A DNA stretch of 64,000 bases from Anaerostipes hadrus ATCC 29173 = JCM 17467 (GCF_030296915.1 NZ_AP028031.1:1731501-1795500); one strand, 5' to 3'. Positions 26,238 to 37,712 are shown, counted from the stretch's first letter. A program made the numbers and translations. Notes: a model not told the origin generated them from the letters alone.

Positions 26238-28619
26238 TTATAAAACTTCCCTCTTTAAATGCCCTGTCGTATATTCTGTGGCAAGAGAAGCTCTTTCCCC
26301 TTTCTGTATAGATTTCGCTGCATTTAAAATCTCCTTGATCTGCACCTCATTTTCTCTTGTAATATGAAAACGGATCACGGATGGATGAAGATCATTAAGA
26401 ATTCCTGCTTCATTTCCAACCCACAATGGTTTTCCATTATAAATCTCATTGATGCAGTCACAACAACTTGTGTGAACGAAGAAGTTTGCATTGTAACGAT
26501 CCTTTAATGTCAGCCAAGATGGAGTCTTATCACATCCTCGAAGATTATTCTTCACGCATTGTGCAGACACCATCAATGGCTGATAACCATAGAGGAATAG
26601 GTCCGCATTCAGAAGTTCTAACTGTTCCATCTCTTTTTTGTTTAATTCTGATGGATACGTCATTCGAATTTGAATACCTGATAATCTTTGGTATTCTTTG
26701 ACAGCCTCTTTGTTATATCCATAAAACATGTAATCCGCGATCATTTCCTTTTGGTATCCTTCTTCGATCAACCATGAAAATTCTTCTAAATTGCGTACGA
26801 GCAGCCCATCAATTTCATTTGTAAATATAAGATCTTTCTTTGCCTTTAATTCTTCCATCTGACGTTTTCTTGCAATCTGTGGAAGCATCAGATAACACTG
26901 TTTTCCTGCAGTCTTTATTTTATTCAGGATAGATTGTGGATCCTCCTGCTGTTTGAGTTCCATCCATGAAAGATAGATCTTCATTACTTCCCTGTCTTCT
27001 GTTACAATATCCAGATACTCAAGGTTCTCCATAGAAACTGCAATCTGTATCTTGCTGTCTTCCTGTTCCTGACTGCTTGCTACATCATTTTCTTTGACTG
27101 GATCTTCGTAAGTTCTTCTGTATTTTAAAATCTTTGTCTGATCCATCTGTGCAAATGCTTCTTTTCTTAGTTTCTTGAGCACAGAACCTGGTACGAACAA
27201 GTTCTCTCCAAGAACAACTTCTAATTCTTCAAATGTATAGTGGGTCTGTCCTGTTTTCTTAAGAAGCTTCTCAATATCTGCTGGCATGGCACCATTTTTC
27301 TGCGCTTCTTCGATCACTGGACCAATTACTTCTATGTGATCTTCTCCGTCTTTGAGAATGAGTTTAGCACACTGATCTTTCTGAATTATGATTTTTCCCT
27401 TAAGATTTTCTTTCTTTTTCTGCTTTAATCCTTCATCAATCCGTTCGATCATTGGATGATTCAAGGTTCTTTTGATTTCCATGCCTTCATGAAGTTTCTT
27501 CATTTTCTGTCCATTTAAAACAACCTTGCTGCCTGCTTTAAATTCAGAGGGACTGGTAAGTTCTACTTTTTCTTCTGAATTGATACGGATCTGCAAAGCA
27601 TCTCCTTTGTGGATATCTTCTTGGGCCGTAAAAGAAATCTTACCTTTCATAAGTTTGCTGATCTTCCCAACATATAACCCCTGATGATCTGGCCGTTTCA
27701 TACTCATCATATCTTTTCCATGATATTCTTTATAATATCCGCCAGTAAATCCCCCACGGTTAAATACTTCCATCAAGATCTTCAGATCCTCGGATTCTAC
27801 TTTATATGGTTTTTCTGAAAGATAAAGATCTACGTATTTGCGATAGATTCTTGTGACTTCCCCGACATATCTTGGACCTTTCATGCGTCCTTCGATCTTT
27901 AAGGAATCCACTCCATGATCTAAAATCTCTGGTAAATGTTCAATGGTACATAAATCTTTCAAACTTAATGGATACGCATTCTTTGTATTCTTTGTCCCAT
28001 CAAGATAAAATGGCAGACGGCATGTTCCTGCACATCGCCCACGATTTCCACTTCTTCCACCTAACATACTACTCATAAAACACTGTCCTGAATAGCAGTA
28101 GCATAATGCTCCGTGAACAAAACATTCCATGTCAAGTCCTGTATCATCCTTAATCTCCTGAATCTCTTCCAAAGATAATTCCCTTGCTGGAACAACTCGT
28201 TTTGCACCCATTTTCTTTGCGATCCTTGCTCCATGAACCCCTGTGATCGTCATCTGGGTGCTCGCATGAATCTCAAGTTTCGGAAAGTGTTTTCGGATCA
28301 CGGATACAGCTCCCAAATCCTGTACAATCACCGCATCCAGTCCTTGCTCATAAAAAGGTTTTAAAAATCCCGGCAGTAATGGAAGTTCTTCTTCTTTCAT
28401 CAGAGTATTGACTGTAAGAAATAATTTTTTACCATACAAATGTACGTAATCGATTGCTTCTAATAGTTCTTCCTTATTAAAATTCCCGGCATAAGCTCTG
28501 GCTCCAAACATCTCTCCACCTAAATAAACGGCATCCGCTCCATTTAGAATTGCTGCTTTTAGGCATTCCATGGAACCAGCTGGAGCTAATACTTCAATTG
28601 GTCTGTTCTTTGTTCTCAT
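26238..28619 (-). CDS. U32 family peptidase-like protein (RlhA/YegQ type)
   Basis: 793 residues, long for the family because a C-terminal DUF3656-type region is present. The N-terminal domain starts PIEVLAPAGSMECLKAAI and contains the U32 signature region ECFVHGALCYCYSGQC followed by SGNRGRCAGTCR, whose Cys may bind a cluster. E. coli relatives hydroxylate 23S rRNA C2501 (RlhA) or tRNA uridine (TrhP), so RNA hydroxylation is more likely than proteolysis. Additional Cys pairs occur near the C-terminus (HTSCCDCINEIYNG). It starts 3 nt after ruvB. Confidence 0.85.
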   Translation of the reverse strand: MRTKNRPIEVLAPAGSMECLKAAILNGADAVYLGGEMFGARAYAGNFNKEELLEAIDYVHLYGKKLFLTVNTLMKEEELPLLPGFLKPFYEQGLDAVIVQDLGAVSVIRKHFPKLEIHASTQMTITGVHGARIAKKMGAKRVVPARELSLEEIQEIKDDTGLDMECFVHGALCYCYSGQCFMSSMLGGRSGNRGRCAGTCRLPFYLDGTKNTKNAYPLSLKDLCTIEHLPEILDHGVDSLKIEGRMKGPRYVGEVTRIYRKYVDLYLSEKPYKVESEDLKILMEVFNRGGFTGGYYKEYHGKDMMSMKRPDHQGLYVGKISKLMKGKISFTAQEDIHKGDALQIRINSEEKVELTSPSEFKAGSKVVLNGQKMKKLHEGMEIKRTLNHPMIERIDEGLKQKKKENLKGKIIIQKDQCAKLILKDGEDHIEVIGPVIEEAQKNGAMPADIEKLLKKTGQTHYTFEELEVVLGENLFVPGSVLKKLRKEAFAQMDQTKILKYRRTYEDPVKENDVASSQEQEDSKIQIAVSMENLEYLDIVTEDREVMKIYLSWMELKQQEDPQSILNKIKTAGKQCYLMLPQIARKRQMEELKAKKDLIFTNEIDGLLVRNLEEFSWLIEEGYQKEMIADYMFYGYNKEAVKEYQRLSGIQIRMTYPSELNKKEMEQLELLNADLFLYGYQPLMVSAQCVKNNLRGCDKTPSWLTLKDRYNANFFVHTSCCDCINEIYNGKPLWVGNEAGILNDLHPSVIRFHITRENEVQIKEILNAAKSIQKGERASLATEYTTGHLKREVL

Positions 28620-28622
28620 CTG

Positions 28623-29627
28623 TTATCTATCCTCTGGTATTGGTAAATGAAAATGCTCATATGCACTTCTTGTTACAACTCTTCCTCTTGGTGTTCTCTG
28701 AATCAATCCGTTCTGGATCAGATATGGCTCATACACATCTTCGATCGTTCCTGAATCTTCTCCGATCGCTGCTGCTAATGTATCAAGTCCGACTGGTCTT
28801 CCTTCAAATGTCTCCATCATCGTCTTTAATAAATTTCTATCTGTCTGATCCAGCCCGATCGTATCAACTTCTAAATGATTCAGTGCATCTCTTGCAATCT
28901 CTAATGTGATCTGTCCATCGTATTTTACCTGTGCAAAATCTCGCACACGTTTCAATAAACGATTGGCAAGTCTTGGTGTCCCTCTGGATCTTCTTGCAAT
29001 CTCTAATGCACCCTCTGGATCAATCCCAATCTCTAAGACTTCTGCAGACCGTTCAATGATCGTCTGTAACTCTTCACTGTTATAGAAATTCAAGCGGTTT
29101 ACAACTCCAAATCGATCTCTTAACGGTGCTGTTAACATTCCAGCTCTTGTCGTTGCCCCGACTAATGTAAATCTTGGCAGTTCCAGCCGGATCGATCTCG
29201 CAGCCTGTCCTTTTCCTACTAATATATCAATGGCATAGTCTTCCATTGCTGGATACAGAACTTCTTCTACCTGTCGATTTAAACGGTGAATCTCATCAAT
29301 AAATAAGACATCTCCTTCCTGCAGATTATTAAGAATTGCCGCGATTTCTCCTGGTTTCTCGATCGCTGGTCCACTTGTTACTTTCAAATGTACACCCATT
29401 TCATTTGCTACGATCCCTGCAAGTGTTGTCTTTCCTAATCCCGGGGGACCGTAAAACAGTACATGATCTAAAGATTCTCCTCGACTTTTGGCTGCCTCAA
29501 TAAAAATTTTTAAATTCTCTTTGACTTTTTCCTGTCCAATGTAATCACTTAACATTTGTGGGCGCAGATGATTTTCAATTTTGATATCTTCTTCCACAAG
29601 TTCTGTGGAAATCATTCTGTTTTGCAT
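28623..29627 (-). CDS. ruvB: Holliday junction branch migration ATPase RuvB
   Basis: 334-residue AAA+ motor. Walker A is [12 protein letters not shown], Walker B with sensor is [22 protein letters not shown], and [18 protein letters not shown] carries sensor 1 and the arginine finger region. The C-terminal winged helix ends IQRTPRGR. It pairs with RuvA, encoded 13 nt upstream. No ruvC lies next to it in this window. Confidence 0.96.
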   Translation of the reverse strand: MQNRMISTELVEEDIKIENHLRPQMLSDYIGQEKVKENLKIFIEAAKSRGESLDHVLFYGPPGLGKTTLAGIVANEMGVHLKVTSGPAIEKPGEIAAILNNLQEGDVLFIDEIHRLNRQVEEVLYPAMEDYAIDILVGKGQAARSIRLELPRFTLVGATTRAGMLTAPLRDRFGVVNRLNFYNSEELQTIIERSAEVLEIGIDPEGALEIARRSRGTPRLANRLLKRVRDFAQVKYDGQITLEIARDALNHLEVDTIGLDQTDRNLLKTMMETFEGRPVGLDTLAAAIGEDSGTIEDVYEPYLIQNGLIQRTPRGRVVTRSAYEHFHLPIPEDR

Positions 29628-29640
29628 AATTACCCTCTAT

Positions 29641-30246
29641 CTATATCATAATATTCTTCAATGCTTTTTTAAGAAGTTCTTCTGGGGTGAGATCTTTCGC
29701 ATCTTCTACCTTGTTAACTGCGATCGCTGCTTCACTTTTTGAATATCCAAGACTTACTAATCCTTCGATCGTGATCATCACAGAATCACTGCTGTCTGCA
29801 GATGTATCAAAGATCTCTGCTCCCACACCATCTTCTTCTAATTCTTCAAAGCTTAACTTATCTTTTAATTCTAAGATCAATTTCTTCGCTCCCTTAGGTC
29901 CAAGTCCCGGGGTCTTAGAAATTGTCTTGACGTCTTCACTGATCACTGCCATCTTAAGTTCATAAACGGACAGCGTTGATAATACAGACAATCCTACCTT
30001 CGGTCCGATCCCATTGACTCCGATCAGAAGTTCAAATGCTTCTTTCTCTTCTTTTGATAAAAAGCCAAATAAACTGACATCATCTTCTCTTACATGCATA
30101 TGGGTATAGATCTTGATTTCTTGTCCGATCTTAGGAAAAGATTCTCCTCTCATCGGAACCATCATCTGGTACCCAATCCCATGATTGTCCACAACCACCA
30201 TCCCTGGTGACATATCTTCTAGTATTCCTTTTATATATGAAATCAA
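29641..30246 (-). CDS. ruvA: Holliday junction DNA-binding protein RuvA
   Basis: 201 residues: N-terminal OB fold (ISYIKGILEDM...THMHVREDDVSLFGF), tandem helix-hairpin-helix motifs (GVNGIGPKVGLSVLS, TPGLGPKGAKKLILELKDKL) and the C-terminal UBA-like domain (ALVSLGYSKSEA-type). It uses a TTG start at 30246 with AAGGAG 8 nt upstream. A TATAAT box (30292-30287) lies upstream with a poor -35. Confidence 0.95.
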   Translation of the reverse strand: MISYIKGILEDMSPGMVVVDNHGIGYQMMVPMRGESFPKIGQEIKIYTHMHVREDDVSLFGFLSKEEKEAFELLIGVNGIGPKVGLSVLSTLSVYELKMAVISEDVKTISKTPGLGPKGAKKLILELKDKLSFEELEEDGVGAEIFDTSADSSDSVMITIEGLVSLGYSKSEAAIAVNKVEDAKDLTPEELLKKALKNIMI

Positions 30247-30407
30247 TTTGGTTTCTCCTTATTCTGTCTTTTTCCATTCGTTTCGTATTATACCTTATCA
30301 TGTCTTAACAGTCCAGTCTATTGGATCAGAATTCACAAATAATCCGTACATATGTTCTTATCTTAAATGATCATATGATGGAGTGTCATACTCTGGTTTT
30401 CCATTCA

Positions 30408-30436
30408 TTGCAAATCCGATCAAAAGCCGATATAAT
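30408..30436 (+). promoter_or_regulatory. promoter of the exonuclease gene
   Basis: TTGCAA (30408-30413), 17-bp spacer and TATAAT (30431-30436); the start falls near 30443. Confidence 0.75.
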
Positions 30437-30476
30437 AAATCTGTGGATATGATTCTTGTTCACAGAAAGGATTTTT

Positions 30477-31409
30477 ATGGAACATAACATACAACAATCT
30501 TTATTTTTTGATATAGAAACAACTGGATTGAGTGCTGATATCTCAGCGATTACTGTGATCGGATGCTGTGATATGGATGGAAATGTAACACAATGGTTTA
30601 ATGAAGACGGACTATCTCAGAAACAGATCTTAACTGATTTTCTTGCATTTATCCAACCTTATAATACACTGATTACATTTAATGGCAAAACTTTTGATCT
30701 TCCTTTTTTGACATCGAAGATCAAGGAGTTTAAGATCAATGCATCATTTGATCAGTATGAACATCTTGATCTTTATCAAATTTTAAAACCTTATAAAAAT
30801 CTGTGGGGATTAAAGAATTTCCGGCAGAAGAATCTGGAAGAATATTTAGGAATTCAACGAACCGACAAACTTTCTGGAAAAAAACTTATCAAAACTTATC
30901 AGGATTATCTTGAGAATGGAGAGATCAAGAATAAAGAATCGCTACTTTTACATAACCACGAAGATCTTATCGGTCTACATAAAATTTATTCGTTGATGTC
31001 TTATCCCGCATTGCTTGATAAAGAATTTACTTTATCATCCTATTTTATTGAAAATGATCATTTTGTTGCTCATCTGAATCTTGATATACAGATTCCTGTC
31101 AGCTGCAATTACGAAAAGTCTGGCATATCTCTGACTCTTGATCATTCAAATGCTATACTTACATGTCCTTTGGAAAATGGTCATCTAAAACATTACCTCA
31201 AAGATTATAAAAATTATTATTACCTCCCTATGGAAGATCTTGTGATCCATAAAAGTATGAAGTCATTTGTGGATACTACGAGTATCATTCGTGCCGATAA
31301 AAACAATTGTTATTCAAAATTTACTCCAGGAGATAGCTTCTTATCTGCAAAAACTGATGTTACCAATTATTGTGCTGACATTATTTATTACATTTTATCT
31401 GAAAAATAA
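30477..31409 (+). CDS. DnaQ-like ribonuclease H-fold exonuclease (YprB type)
   Basis: 310 residues. DEDD-type acidic motifs appear in order: FFDIETTGLS (residues about 10-19), TFNGKTFDLPFL and NHEDLIGLHKIYSL. This matches RNase_H_2/YprB exonuclease domains, with an uncharacterised C-terminal 120 residues rich in aromatic residues. YprB relatives act in nucleic acid turnover; the substrate is unknown. ATG 30477 is preferred over an upstream in-frame ATG because AGAAAGGA is 6-7 nt before it. It is a single-gene unit with its own promoter and terminator. Confidence 0.8.
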   Translation: MEHNIQQSLFFDIETTGLSADISAITVIGCCDMDGNVTQWFNEDGLSQKQILTDFLAFIQPYNTLITFNGKTFDLPFLTSKIKEFKINASFDQYEHLDLYQILKPYKNLWGLKNFRQKNLEEYLGIQRTDKLSGKKLIKTYQDYLENGEIKNKESLLLHNHEDLIGLHKIYSLMSYPALLDKEFTLSSYFIENDHFVAHLNLDIQIPVSCNYEKSGISLTLDHSNAILTCPLENGHLKHYLKDYKNYYYLPMEDLVIHKSMKSFVDTTSIIRADKNNCYSKFTPGDSFLSAKTDVTNYCADIIYYILSEK

Positions 31410-31416
31410 AGTAAAA

Positions 31417-31453
31417 AAACATCCATCTGAACTTTAATTCTCGATGGATGTTT
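31417..31453. terminator. bidirectional terminator
   Basis: AAACATCCATC (31417-31427) and GATGGATGTTT (31443-31453) form an 11-bp stem. T-rich tails on both strands serve the convergent exonuclease and PHP genes. Confidence 0.85.
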
Positions 31454-31459
31454 CTATTT

Positions 31460-32203
31460 TTAATCTCTTCCGATCTTTCGGATTTCACGATGTTGTAAAA
31501 TTTCTTGTTTTAACACATCTACAGAGCGATTCACTACTAGTTCTTCTGGGAAATTCATCTCTTGTAATAAGACTTCCACATGATCAAACACGCCAACCGC
31601 GCTTGAAAAATGTGCATCTGTCCCTGCGACTACCGGCACTTTCTTCTCTTCACACATCTGAAGCATGATCTGCAGATTCTGCCATGCTCCAACTCTTGAT
31701 GACAAAGAATCCAAGGAACTGTTATTTATCTCTAGCAGTGTATGATTTTCTTTTGCCGCATCTACGATCGTTTCATAATCAATCGGTATTCTGCTGTCAT
31801 CTGGATGACTGATAATATCGATCATTGGATTCTCGATCGCTTTTACATAGGCATTCGTATTTTGCGTGACGGTTCCAACTTCATAACATGGAAGATGGAT
31901 TCCCGCAATCCGGATATCCAATGTCTTCTCAATAATTTTCTCTTCCATACTTAAAGTTCCATCATGATCGATAATGTTGATCTCAGAGCCAAACATCAGA
32001 TCGATCCCGTACATCTTCCTTGGAATAATACGCATATTATGGAAATAAATCTCATCGCATGTTCCAGGAATTCCTTGTGCATGTTCTGTGATTCCTAAAA
32101 GTTTCAATCCTTTATCTGCCGCTGCTTTTGCCATCTCCTGTACTGTTGAATACGCATGTCCACTGGCTACTGTATGTGTGTGTAAATCTAATGTAAATTC
32201 CAT
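31460..32203 (-). CDS. PHP-domain phosphatase (YcdX family)
   Basis: 247-residue PHP protein. Metal-binding residues: DLHTHTVASGHAYST at the N-terminus, GITEHAQGI, FGSEINI, GIHLPCYE, ISHPDD, EINNSS and the terminal GTDAHFSS. YcdX-type proteins are trinuclear zinc phosphatases of uncertain substrate. The gene lies downstream of valS by 36 nt and is probably cotranscribed with it. Confidence 0.85.
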   Translation of the reverse strand: MEFTLDLHTHTVASGHAYSTVQEMAKAAADKGLKLLGITEHAQGIPGTCDEIYFHNMRIIPRKMYGIDLMFGSEINIIDHDGTLSMEEKIIEKTLDIRIAGIHLPCYEVGTVTQNTNAYVKAIENPMIDIISHPDDSRIPIDYETIVDAAKENHTLLEINNSSLDSLSSRVGAWQNLQIMLQMCEEKKVPVVAGTDAHFSSAVGVFDHVEVLLQEMNFPEELVVNRSVDVLKQEILQHREIRKIGRD

Positions 32204-32239
32204 TTTTCAAAACCTCGTTTTATCATCCACTTCTGATCT

Positions 32240-34879
32240 TTATGAAATTCTTGCGATCTGTTCTTTGACCTGTTCTAACATCTGCTGATATTTGGCAAGT
32301 TTGTCTTTTTCTTCCTGAACTTTCGCTTCAGGCGCTTTACTTACGAATCTTTCATTTCCAAGCATTCCTTCGCAACGTTTGATCTCGCCATTTAAACGTT
32401 TTTCTTCTTTTGCAAGACGTTCTTTCTCTTTTGCAATGTCAACTAATTCTGCAAATGGCATGTAGATCACAGCTCCTGCGATCACACTTGATACTGCATC
32501 GTCTCCGATTCCGTCTTTGTTGTCCTGAATGATAACTTCACTTGCATATCCAAGTGTAGCAAAGAAAACTTTCCCTTGTTCAAAAATATCTCTGATCTCC
32601 GCATCTTCAGATACCACGTAAACCTGTGCTTTTTTCTTTGGTGATACGTTCATCTCTGCACGAACATTACGGATTCCTCTGACTGCTTCTTTGATCGTCT
32701 CTACAGCCTTCTCATCAGCCTTGAAGTTCCATTCTTCTTTGAACTCTGGCCATTTTGCTAACATAATAGATTCTTCATCTGTTAAATTACAATAAATCTC
32801 TTCTGTGATAAATGGCATATATGGATGTAACAGTTTTAATGCTTCTGTTAAAACTGTATTTAATGTCCAAAGTGCTGCTGCCTTTGTCTGATCTTCATCA
32901 TTGTACAGACGAGGTTTTACCATCTCAATATACCAGTCACAGAATTCTTCCCATAAGAAGTCGTTTAGTTTCTGAACTGCGATACCAAGTTCGTATTTCT
33001 CCATGTTGTCTGTAACATCTTTGGCAAGTGTATTTAACTTAGATAAGATCCATTTGTCTGCACTTGTAAGATCTTCTAATGTAACATCAGAGAAATCAGC
33101 CTGCTCTAAGTTCATCATAATGAAACGAGATGCATTCCAGATCTTGTTTGCAAAGTTACGGCTTGCAATGACACGTTTTTCTGTGTAACGCATATCATTT
33201 CCAGGGGCATTTCCTGTGATCAGTGTAAATCTTAAGGCATCTGCACCATACTGTGCAATGACATCCAATGGATTGATACCATTTCCAAGGGATTTACTCA
33301 TCTTACGTCCCTGTTCATCACGAACTAATCCATGGATCAGTACTGTGTCAAATGGACTCTTTCCTGTCTGTTCGTATCCTGAGAATACCATTCTGACTAC
33401 CCAGAAGAAGATGATATCATATCCTGTTACCAGTGTATTTGTAGGATAGAAGTAATCTAATTCTTTTGTCTTCTCTGGCCATCCGAGTGTTGAGAAAGGC
33501 CACAATGCAGAACTGAACCATGTATCCAATGTATCTTCATCCTGTGTGAAATGCTTGCATCCACACTTAGGACATACTTCCGGTGTTTCTCTTGCTACGA
33601 CAACTTCTCCACATTCATCACAATAATATGCTGGAATTCTGTGTCCCCACCATAACTGTCTGGAAATACACCAGTCACGGATGTTCTCTAACCAATGAAG
33701 ATATGTCTTTGTATAACGTTCTGGTACGAATTTCAGATCTCCGTTCTTCACAGCTTCGATCGCTGGTTTTGCGAGTTCTTCCATCTTCACAAACCACTGT
33801 GGCTTGATCATAGGCTCAACCGTTGTTCCGCAGCGGTCATGTGTTCCTACGTTATGTTCATGTTCTTTGATCTTAACTAAATATCCCTGTTCTTCCAAGT
33901 CAGCAACAATGGCCTTCCTTGCTTCATAGCGATCCATACCTTCGTATTTACCACCATTCTTGTTGATCGTTGCATCGTCATTTAAGATATTGATTTCTGG
34001 CAGATCGTGGCGTTTCCCAACTTCAAAGTCATTTGGATCATGTGCTGGTGTGATCTTAACGGCACCTGTTCCAAACTCACGGTCTACATATTCATCTGCT
34101 ACAACTGGAATCTGACGATTGCATAATGGCAATTCTAACATCTTACCAACTAAATGTGTATATCTTTCATCATCTGGATGAACTGCAACTGCAGAATCTC
34201 CTAATAATGTCTCTGGACGTGTTGTTGCGATCTCTACATATTCACCTTCGCTTCCAACCACTGGGTACTTAATATGCCAGAAATGTCCTGCCTGATCTTC
34301 GTATTCTACTTCCGCATCAGAGATAGATGTCTGGCAGACTGGACACCAGTTGATGATTCTTGATCCACGGTAGATATAACCTTTTTCATATAATTTGATG
34401 AAAACTTCTTTGACTGCTTCGGAACACCCTTCATCCATTGTGAATCTCTCACGATCCCAGTCACAGGAAGATCCAAGTTTCTTCATCTGTTCGATGATCG
34501 TTCCACCATATTCTTCTTTCCAATCCCAAGCACGTTCTAAGAACTCCTCTCTTCCAAGATCTTCCTTCTCGATTCCTTCTTCTTTCAGTGCATTGATGAT
34601 CTTTACTTCTGTCGCAATACTTGCATGGTCTGTTCCTGGTATCCATAATGCATTGTATCCCTGCATCTTCTTAAAACGGATCAGGATATCCTGAAGTGTC
34701 TCATCTAACGCATGTCCCATATGAAGCTTTCCTGTGATATTTGGAGGTGGAATCACGATCGTATATGGTTGTTTTGTCTCATCTACTTCTGCATGGAAAT
34801 ACTTGTTATCCAGCCATTTCTGATACAGGCGTTCTTCAATCGCACCTGGATCATACGTTGTTTCTAATTCTTTCTTCAT
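32240..34879 (-). CDS. valS: valyl-tRNA synthetase
   Basis: 879-residue class Ia synthetase. HIGH-type motif [15 protein letters not shown] near residue 45, editing domain with [11 protein letters not shown], zinc-type Cys pairs (CDECGEVV...CPKCGC) and the KMSKS loop [12 protein letters not shown]. The anticodon domain and a C-terminal coiled coil ([21 protein letters not shown]) follow. It starts 11 nt after the coiled-coil membrane gene, so no T-box leader precedes it directly. Its expression seems tied to the DUF5717 operon unless an internal promoter exists. Confidence 0.97.
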   Translation of the reverse strand: MKKELETTYDPGAIEERLYQKWLDNKYFHAEVDETKQPYTIVIPPPNITGKLHMGHALDETLQDILIRFKKMQGYNALWIPGTDHASIATEVKIINALKEEGIEKEDLGREEFLERAWDWKEEYGGTIIEQMKKLGSSCDWDRERFTMDEGCSEAVKEVFIKLYEKGYIYRGSRIINWCPVCQTSISDAEVEYEDQAGHFWHIKYPVVGSEGEYVEIATTRPETLLGDSAVAVHPDDERYTHLVGKMLELPLCNRQIPVVADEYVDREFGTGAVKITPAHDPNDFEVGKRHDLPEINILNDDATINKNGGKYEGMDRYEARKAIVADLEEQGYLVKIKEHEHNVGTHDRCGTTVEPMIKPQWFVKMEELAKPAIEAVKNGDLKFVPERYTKTYLHWLENIRDWCISRQLWWGHRIPAYYCDECGEVVVARETPEVCPKCGCKHFTQDEDTLDTWFSSALWPFSTLGWPEKTKELDYFYPTNTLVTGYDIIFFWVVRMVFSGYEQTGKSPFDTVLIHGLVRDEQGRKMSKSLGNGINPLDVIAQYGADALRFTLITGNAPGNDMRYTEKRVIASRNFANKIWNASRFIMMNLEQADFSDVTLEDLTSADKWILSKLNTLAKDVTDNMEKYELGIAVQKLNDFLWEEFCDWYIEMVKPRLYNDEDQTKAAALWTLNTVLTEALKLLHPYMPFITEEIYCNLTDEESIMLAKWPEFKEEWNFKADEKAVETIKEAVRGIRNVRAEMNVSPKKKAQVYVVSEDAEIRDIFEQGKVFFATLGYASEVIIQDNKDGIGDDAVSSVIAGAVIYMPFAELVDIAKEKERLAKEEKRLNGEIKRCEGMLGNERFVSKAPEAKVQEEKDKLAKYQQMLEQVKEQIARIS

Positions 34880-34890
34880 CTCTAAACTCC

Positions 34891-35907
34891 TTACTCTATA
34901 GTTTCAGAATCTGCTTGTTCACCGATTCCTTCTAAAATCTGCTCATGCCGGATCAATTCCTGATTGCATATATCTTTTCTATCATTCAATGTATTCAGGT
35001 AATCCTTTCGTTTGATCAGATCATATAAAACCTTTGGATGATACATCCAGATTCCTGGATTATCCCACTGGTTCTTTTCTAATAATCGTTCCAGATCATT
35101 GGATGCCTCAAGGATCGCATCGCTAAATCTTAATCTGGCTGACACTTTACCACAAAAATCAAATAATTTCCACTGTTCCGGTGAAATATATGAAAATACT
35201 TTTTCAAATTTCTCATAATAAAACTTAAGATCATTGCCAATCTCTCTTTTATCATCTTCTAACCGCTTTCCAGTATGACTCTTGTGTGTGACCATCATCT
35301 CTAATAATTTCAGCTGATCACCAGCTTTCCTCTGTGACTGAAATAAAATCACAAGAAGCAATAATATGATCACTGCTCCTGCACTCAACTGCCACAGATA
35401 ATCTTTGGCATTCATTTCAAAATGATATAAATATCCAGCACTCACTCCGCATACCACTGCTGCCATGCAAAGAAATGAAATAAACAGTGCCTTTTTATTT
35501 CTTCTCTTCTCCTGTGCTGCCTTGATCTTCCCATTCATCATGGTCTCATCTTCATTCGCATGCACAAGTTCCTTCTCTAACTGTTTTTGTTCTCCTTCCA
35601 GAGAATTGATCGAATTGAGTCCTGCCTTTAATTCTTCTTCGCGTTCCCAAAGATCAAAAAACTCTTCATCACTGACTCTTCCTTCACAAACATCATAAAA
35701 TTCTCTTGCAAATGTCCGATAATAAAGTCTTGCTTTGTCCTCTACCTCTGGTTTTATATCAAAATCTTTCTGATCAAGTTTCTTAAGATCATGGATCTGT
35801 TTCTCAATGCTTTCTAACTCTTCTTTATAAAGTTTTACAAATCGTTTTTCACTTAAGATCTCACTATCATTCGACAGGTCATCAGATAGTCTGCGCTTTG
35901 TATTCAT
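34891..35907 (-). CDS. uncharacterised coiled-coil membrane protein
   Basis: 338 residues, no family recognised. A charged N-terminal half with heptad-like segments (about 25-55 and 95-135) is followed by two adjacent hydrophobic helices (about 143-160 and 170-190, ending [12 protein letters not shown]). A second charged half contains another helical region. The layout suggests a hairpin in the membrane with both ends in the cytoplasm. It overlaps the TPR gene by 26 nt and precedes valS by 11 nt. GGAAGTGGAAAG is before ATG 35907. It is the last of the four-gene operon with DUF5717 and DUF5716. Confidence 0.7.
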   Translation of the reverse strand: MNTKRRLSDDLSNDSEILSEKRFVKLYKEELESIEKQIHDLKKLDQKDFDIKPEVEDKARLYYRTFAREFYDVCEGRVSDEEFFDLWEREEELKAGLNSINSLEGEQKQLEKELVHANEDETMMNGKIKAAQEKRRNKKALFISFLCMAAVVCGVSAGYLYHFEMNAKDYLWQLSAGAVIILLLLVILFQSQRKAGDQLKLLEMMVTHKSHTGKRLEDDKREIGNDLKFYYEKFEKVFSYISPEQWKLFDFCGKVSARLRFSDAILEASNDLERLLEKNQWDNPGIWMYHPKVLYDLIKRKDYLNTLNDRKDICNQELIRHEQILEGIGEQADSETIE

Positions 35908-36682
35908 CTTTCCACTTCCCTAAAGTTGTCTTAATCAGGCGGCGGGTTATATTTTCGTCTGCCTTCTTTCTATGATAATCTATTTTACCAAGTTTATCAA
36001 ACTCTTCTTTTTGAAAAACTTCTTTTTCTCTTTCTTTTATGTTCTGATAGATCATCTTACATTGATCTTCATCAAAAGAAATCCTTCTTCCTGCTTCCAA
36101 AAATGCTTCCTCATCTCCTGCCAGATATGCTGCTGTAAAATACGCTTCCTGTATCTGTTTATCTTCTTTGATCCTTAATGCCATTGCAAAAGATTCTTTT
36201 GCCTCTTCAAAACAAAACATCCGGCTTTGGCATAATCCCATATGATATAGTACCTGAATCTGTTCCGCAGCATTTAATTTCCCTGAAACTGTTTCAAGTT
36301 TCTGGTAAGCAATCAATGCTCTTACATACAATTGATGCTTTAAATACATATCTGCCAGAAGTTTTTGCTTCTTTGCAGCAGAATAAAGATAAGTTGTGCG
36401 TAATTTTTGCTGAAACTGGATTTTCTCATCTGAAGTAAAGTAATTATAGTAATTTATCACTTCCTTGACTTGCTGTACCACATCATCACTCTTGATCACA
36501 ATATCCAGCTGCTCTTTTAAATAATTTTTTAATGGATATTCAAAACCTTCTGTCAAGAAAAATATCAAGTAATGTTCTAACAGCCAGCAAAATTCCTCAT
36601 AACTTTGAAAGCTTCTCCCAATCTTTGCGATCTTATATGGAACTTTCGCTGGTTTTGTCTCACACAAAACGATCTTACTCAT
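35882..36682 (-). CDS. uncharacterised TPR-like helical protein
   Basis: 266 residues, all-helical in appearance. The region of about 110-200 has TPR-like spacing (LADMYLKHQLYVRALIAYQKL, then YHMGLCQSRMFCFEEAKESFAMAL). The C-terminus is strongly basic ([24 protein letters not shown]). No catalytic motif is seen. ATG 36682 is preferred because AGAGGTG lies 9 nt upstream; the longer in-frame reading is not supported. It overlaps the preceding gene by 8 nt and the next by 26 nt, so the products are probably made together and may form a complex. Confidence 0.65.
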   Translation of the reverse strand: MSKIVLCETKPAKVPYKIAKIGRSFQSYEEFCWLLEHYLIFFLTEGFEYPLKNYLKEQLDIVIKSDDVVQQVKEVINYYNYFTSDEKIQFQQKLRTTYLYSAAKKQKLLADMYLKHQLYVRALIAYQKLETVSGKLNAAEQIQVLYHMGLCQSRMFCFEEAKESFAMALRIKEDKQIQEAYFTAAYLAGDEEAFLEAGRRISFDEDQCKMIYQNIKEREKEVFQKEEFDKLGKIDYHRKKADENITRRLIKTTLGKWKDEYKAQTI

Positions 36683-37709
36683 GATAATCACCTCTTTCCA
36701 GCTGTATGACCTGCTGCCACGTCTGATAGCTTGCCTGGCGAATCTGTCCAAACCCAAGATCTGTGATCTTGATCTTACACTGATCTGCTTTGATGTATTC
36801 TCCCTGAATTCTTAATTTATATACAAGATTTGGATCTTTCTTCATTCCGTCTAATGACATACAGATCGAAGCTTTCTTGATTCCAGAACGATTTCTGACT
36901 TCAAAGATCAATCCATTCACTCCTGATACAAAAATTTCAATCTCTCCACGGCTTTCTTTCCATGGCTTTCCATCCATGATCAAAGGACAGAACATATCTC
37001 TTCCATGGTGATGCACGACCAGCCCGATCTGACTGATCGTAACATTTTGTGCAAACACAACCTCATCTCTGGAAACATGTTTATCATTTTCACATAAATA
37101 CACTGCTCCACATGCAAACAAATGTTTGCTCATAAATACTCTTCTTCCAAGGCACAATGCTTTCGTAGACTGTTTAAACCAGCTTCCTTCAAAGCCCTCT
37201 CCACAAAGATAAACTGTAGCCGTCACACCTCTTACCAGTGCCTGTTTGATGATCTGTAAGAATGCGATATCTTTCTCTTCATTCGCCACCGCATCCTTGA
37301 TCTGTTCCGTATAATCCCTGCTGTCAACTAAAACACGATCTTTTGTCTTGCGGATCTCATAGCAGATAAATCGTTTCTTGGTATAATCAAAAATCACTGA
37401 ATTTCCACGCAACAGATTATCTCCACGGAATCCAACAACTCCCAACGCTGCTTCTTCTTTGGTAAAAAATCTTACCCTTTCTTTTGTGATTCCTGCACGG
37501 ATACACTGTTCTTCTGCTTGTTGTACGATCTGCGGCGCTGCTTCATCAAGAACAACTCCAATCGTTCCTTCCTTTTGTGCCTGTGCTGTCGAAATGACAA
37601 ATTCCACTCTGGATCTGCCATAAGTGACAGGTTCTTCTTCCTTAATCTCTCCTTGATCTGACACACAAATATATGCCAGATCTCCTTCAAAATGTATTGC
37701 CGTCTGCAT
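36675..37709 (-). CDS. DUF5716-like protein
   Basis: 344 residues resembling the Lachnospiraceae DUF5716 family (from memory). The beginning (TAIHFEGDLAYICVSDQGEI) and the GVVGFRGDNLLRGNSVIFDYTKKRFICYE segment suggest an actin/Hsp70-like ATPase fold, but I cannot see a full phosphate-loop set. The last 130 residues look beta-rich (VTISQIGLVVHHHGRDMF...GEIEIFVSGVNGLIFEV). It begins 3 nt after the 1047-residue protein gene ends and overlaps the TPR gene. Function is unknown. Confidence 0.65.
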   Translation of the reverse strand: MQTAIHFEGDLAYICVSDQGEIKEEEPVTYGRSRVEFVISTAQAQKEGTIGVVLDEAAPQIVQQAEEQCIRAGITKERVRFFTKEEAALGVVGFRGDNLLRGNSVIFDYTKKRFICYEIRKTKDRVLVDSRDYTEQIKDAVANEEKDIAFLQIIKQALVRGVTATVYLCGEGFEGSWFKQSTKALCLGRRVFMSKHLFACGAVYLCENDKHVSRDEVVFAQNVTISQIGLVVHHHGRDMFCPLIMDGKPWKESRGEIEIFVSGVNGLIFEVRNRSGIKKASICMSLDGMKKDPNLVYKLRIQGEYIKADQCKIKITDLGFGQIRQASYQTWQQVIQLERGDYHE

Positions 37710-37712
37710 ATC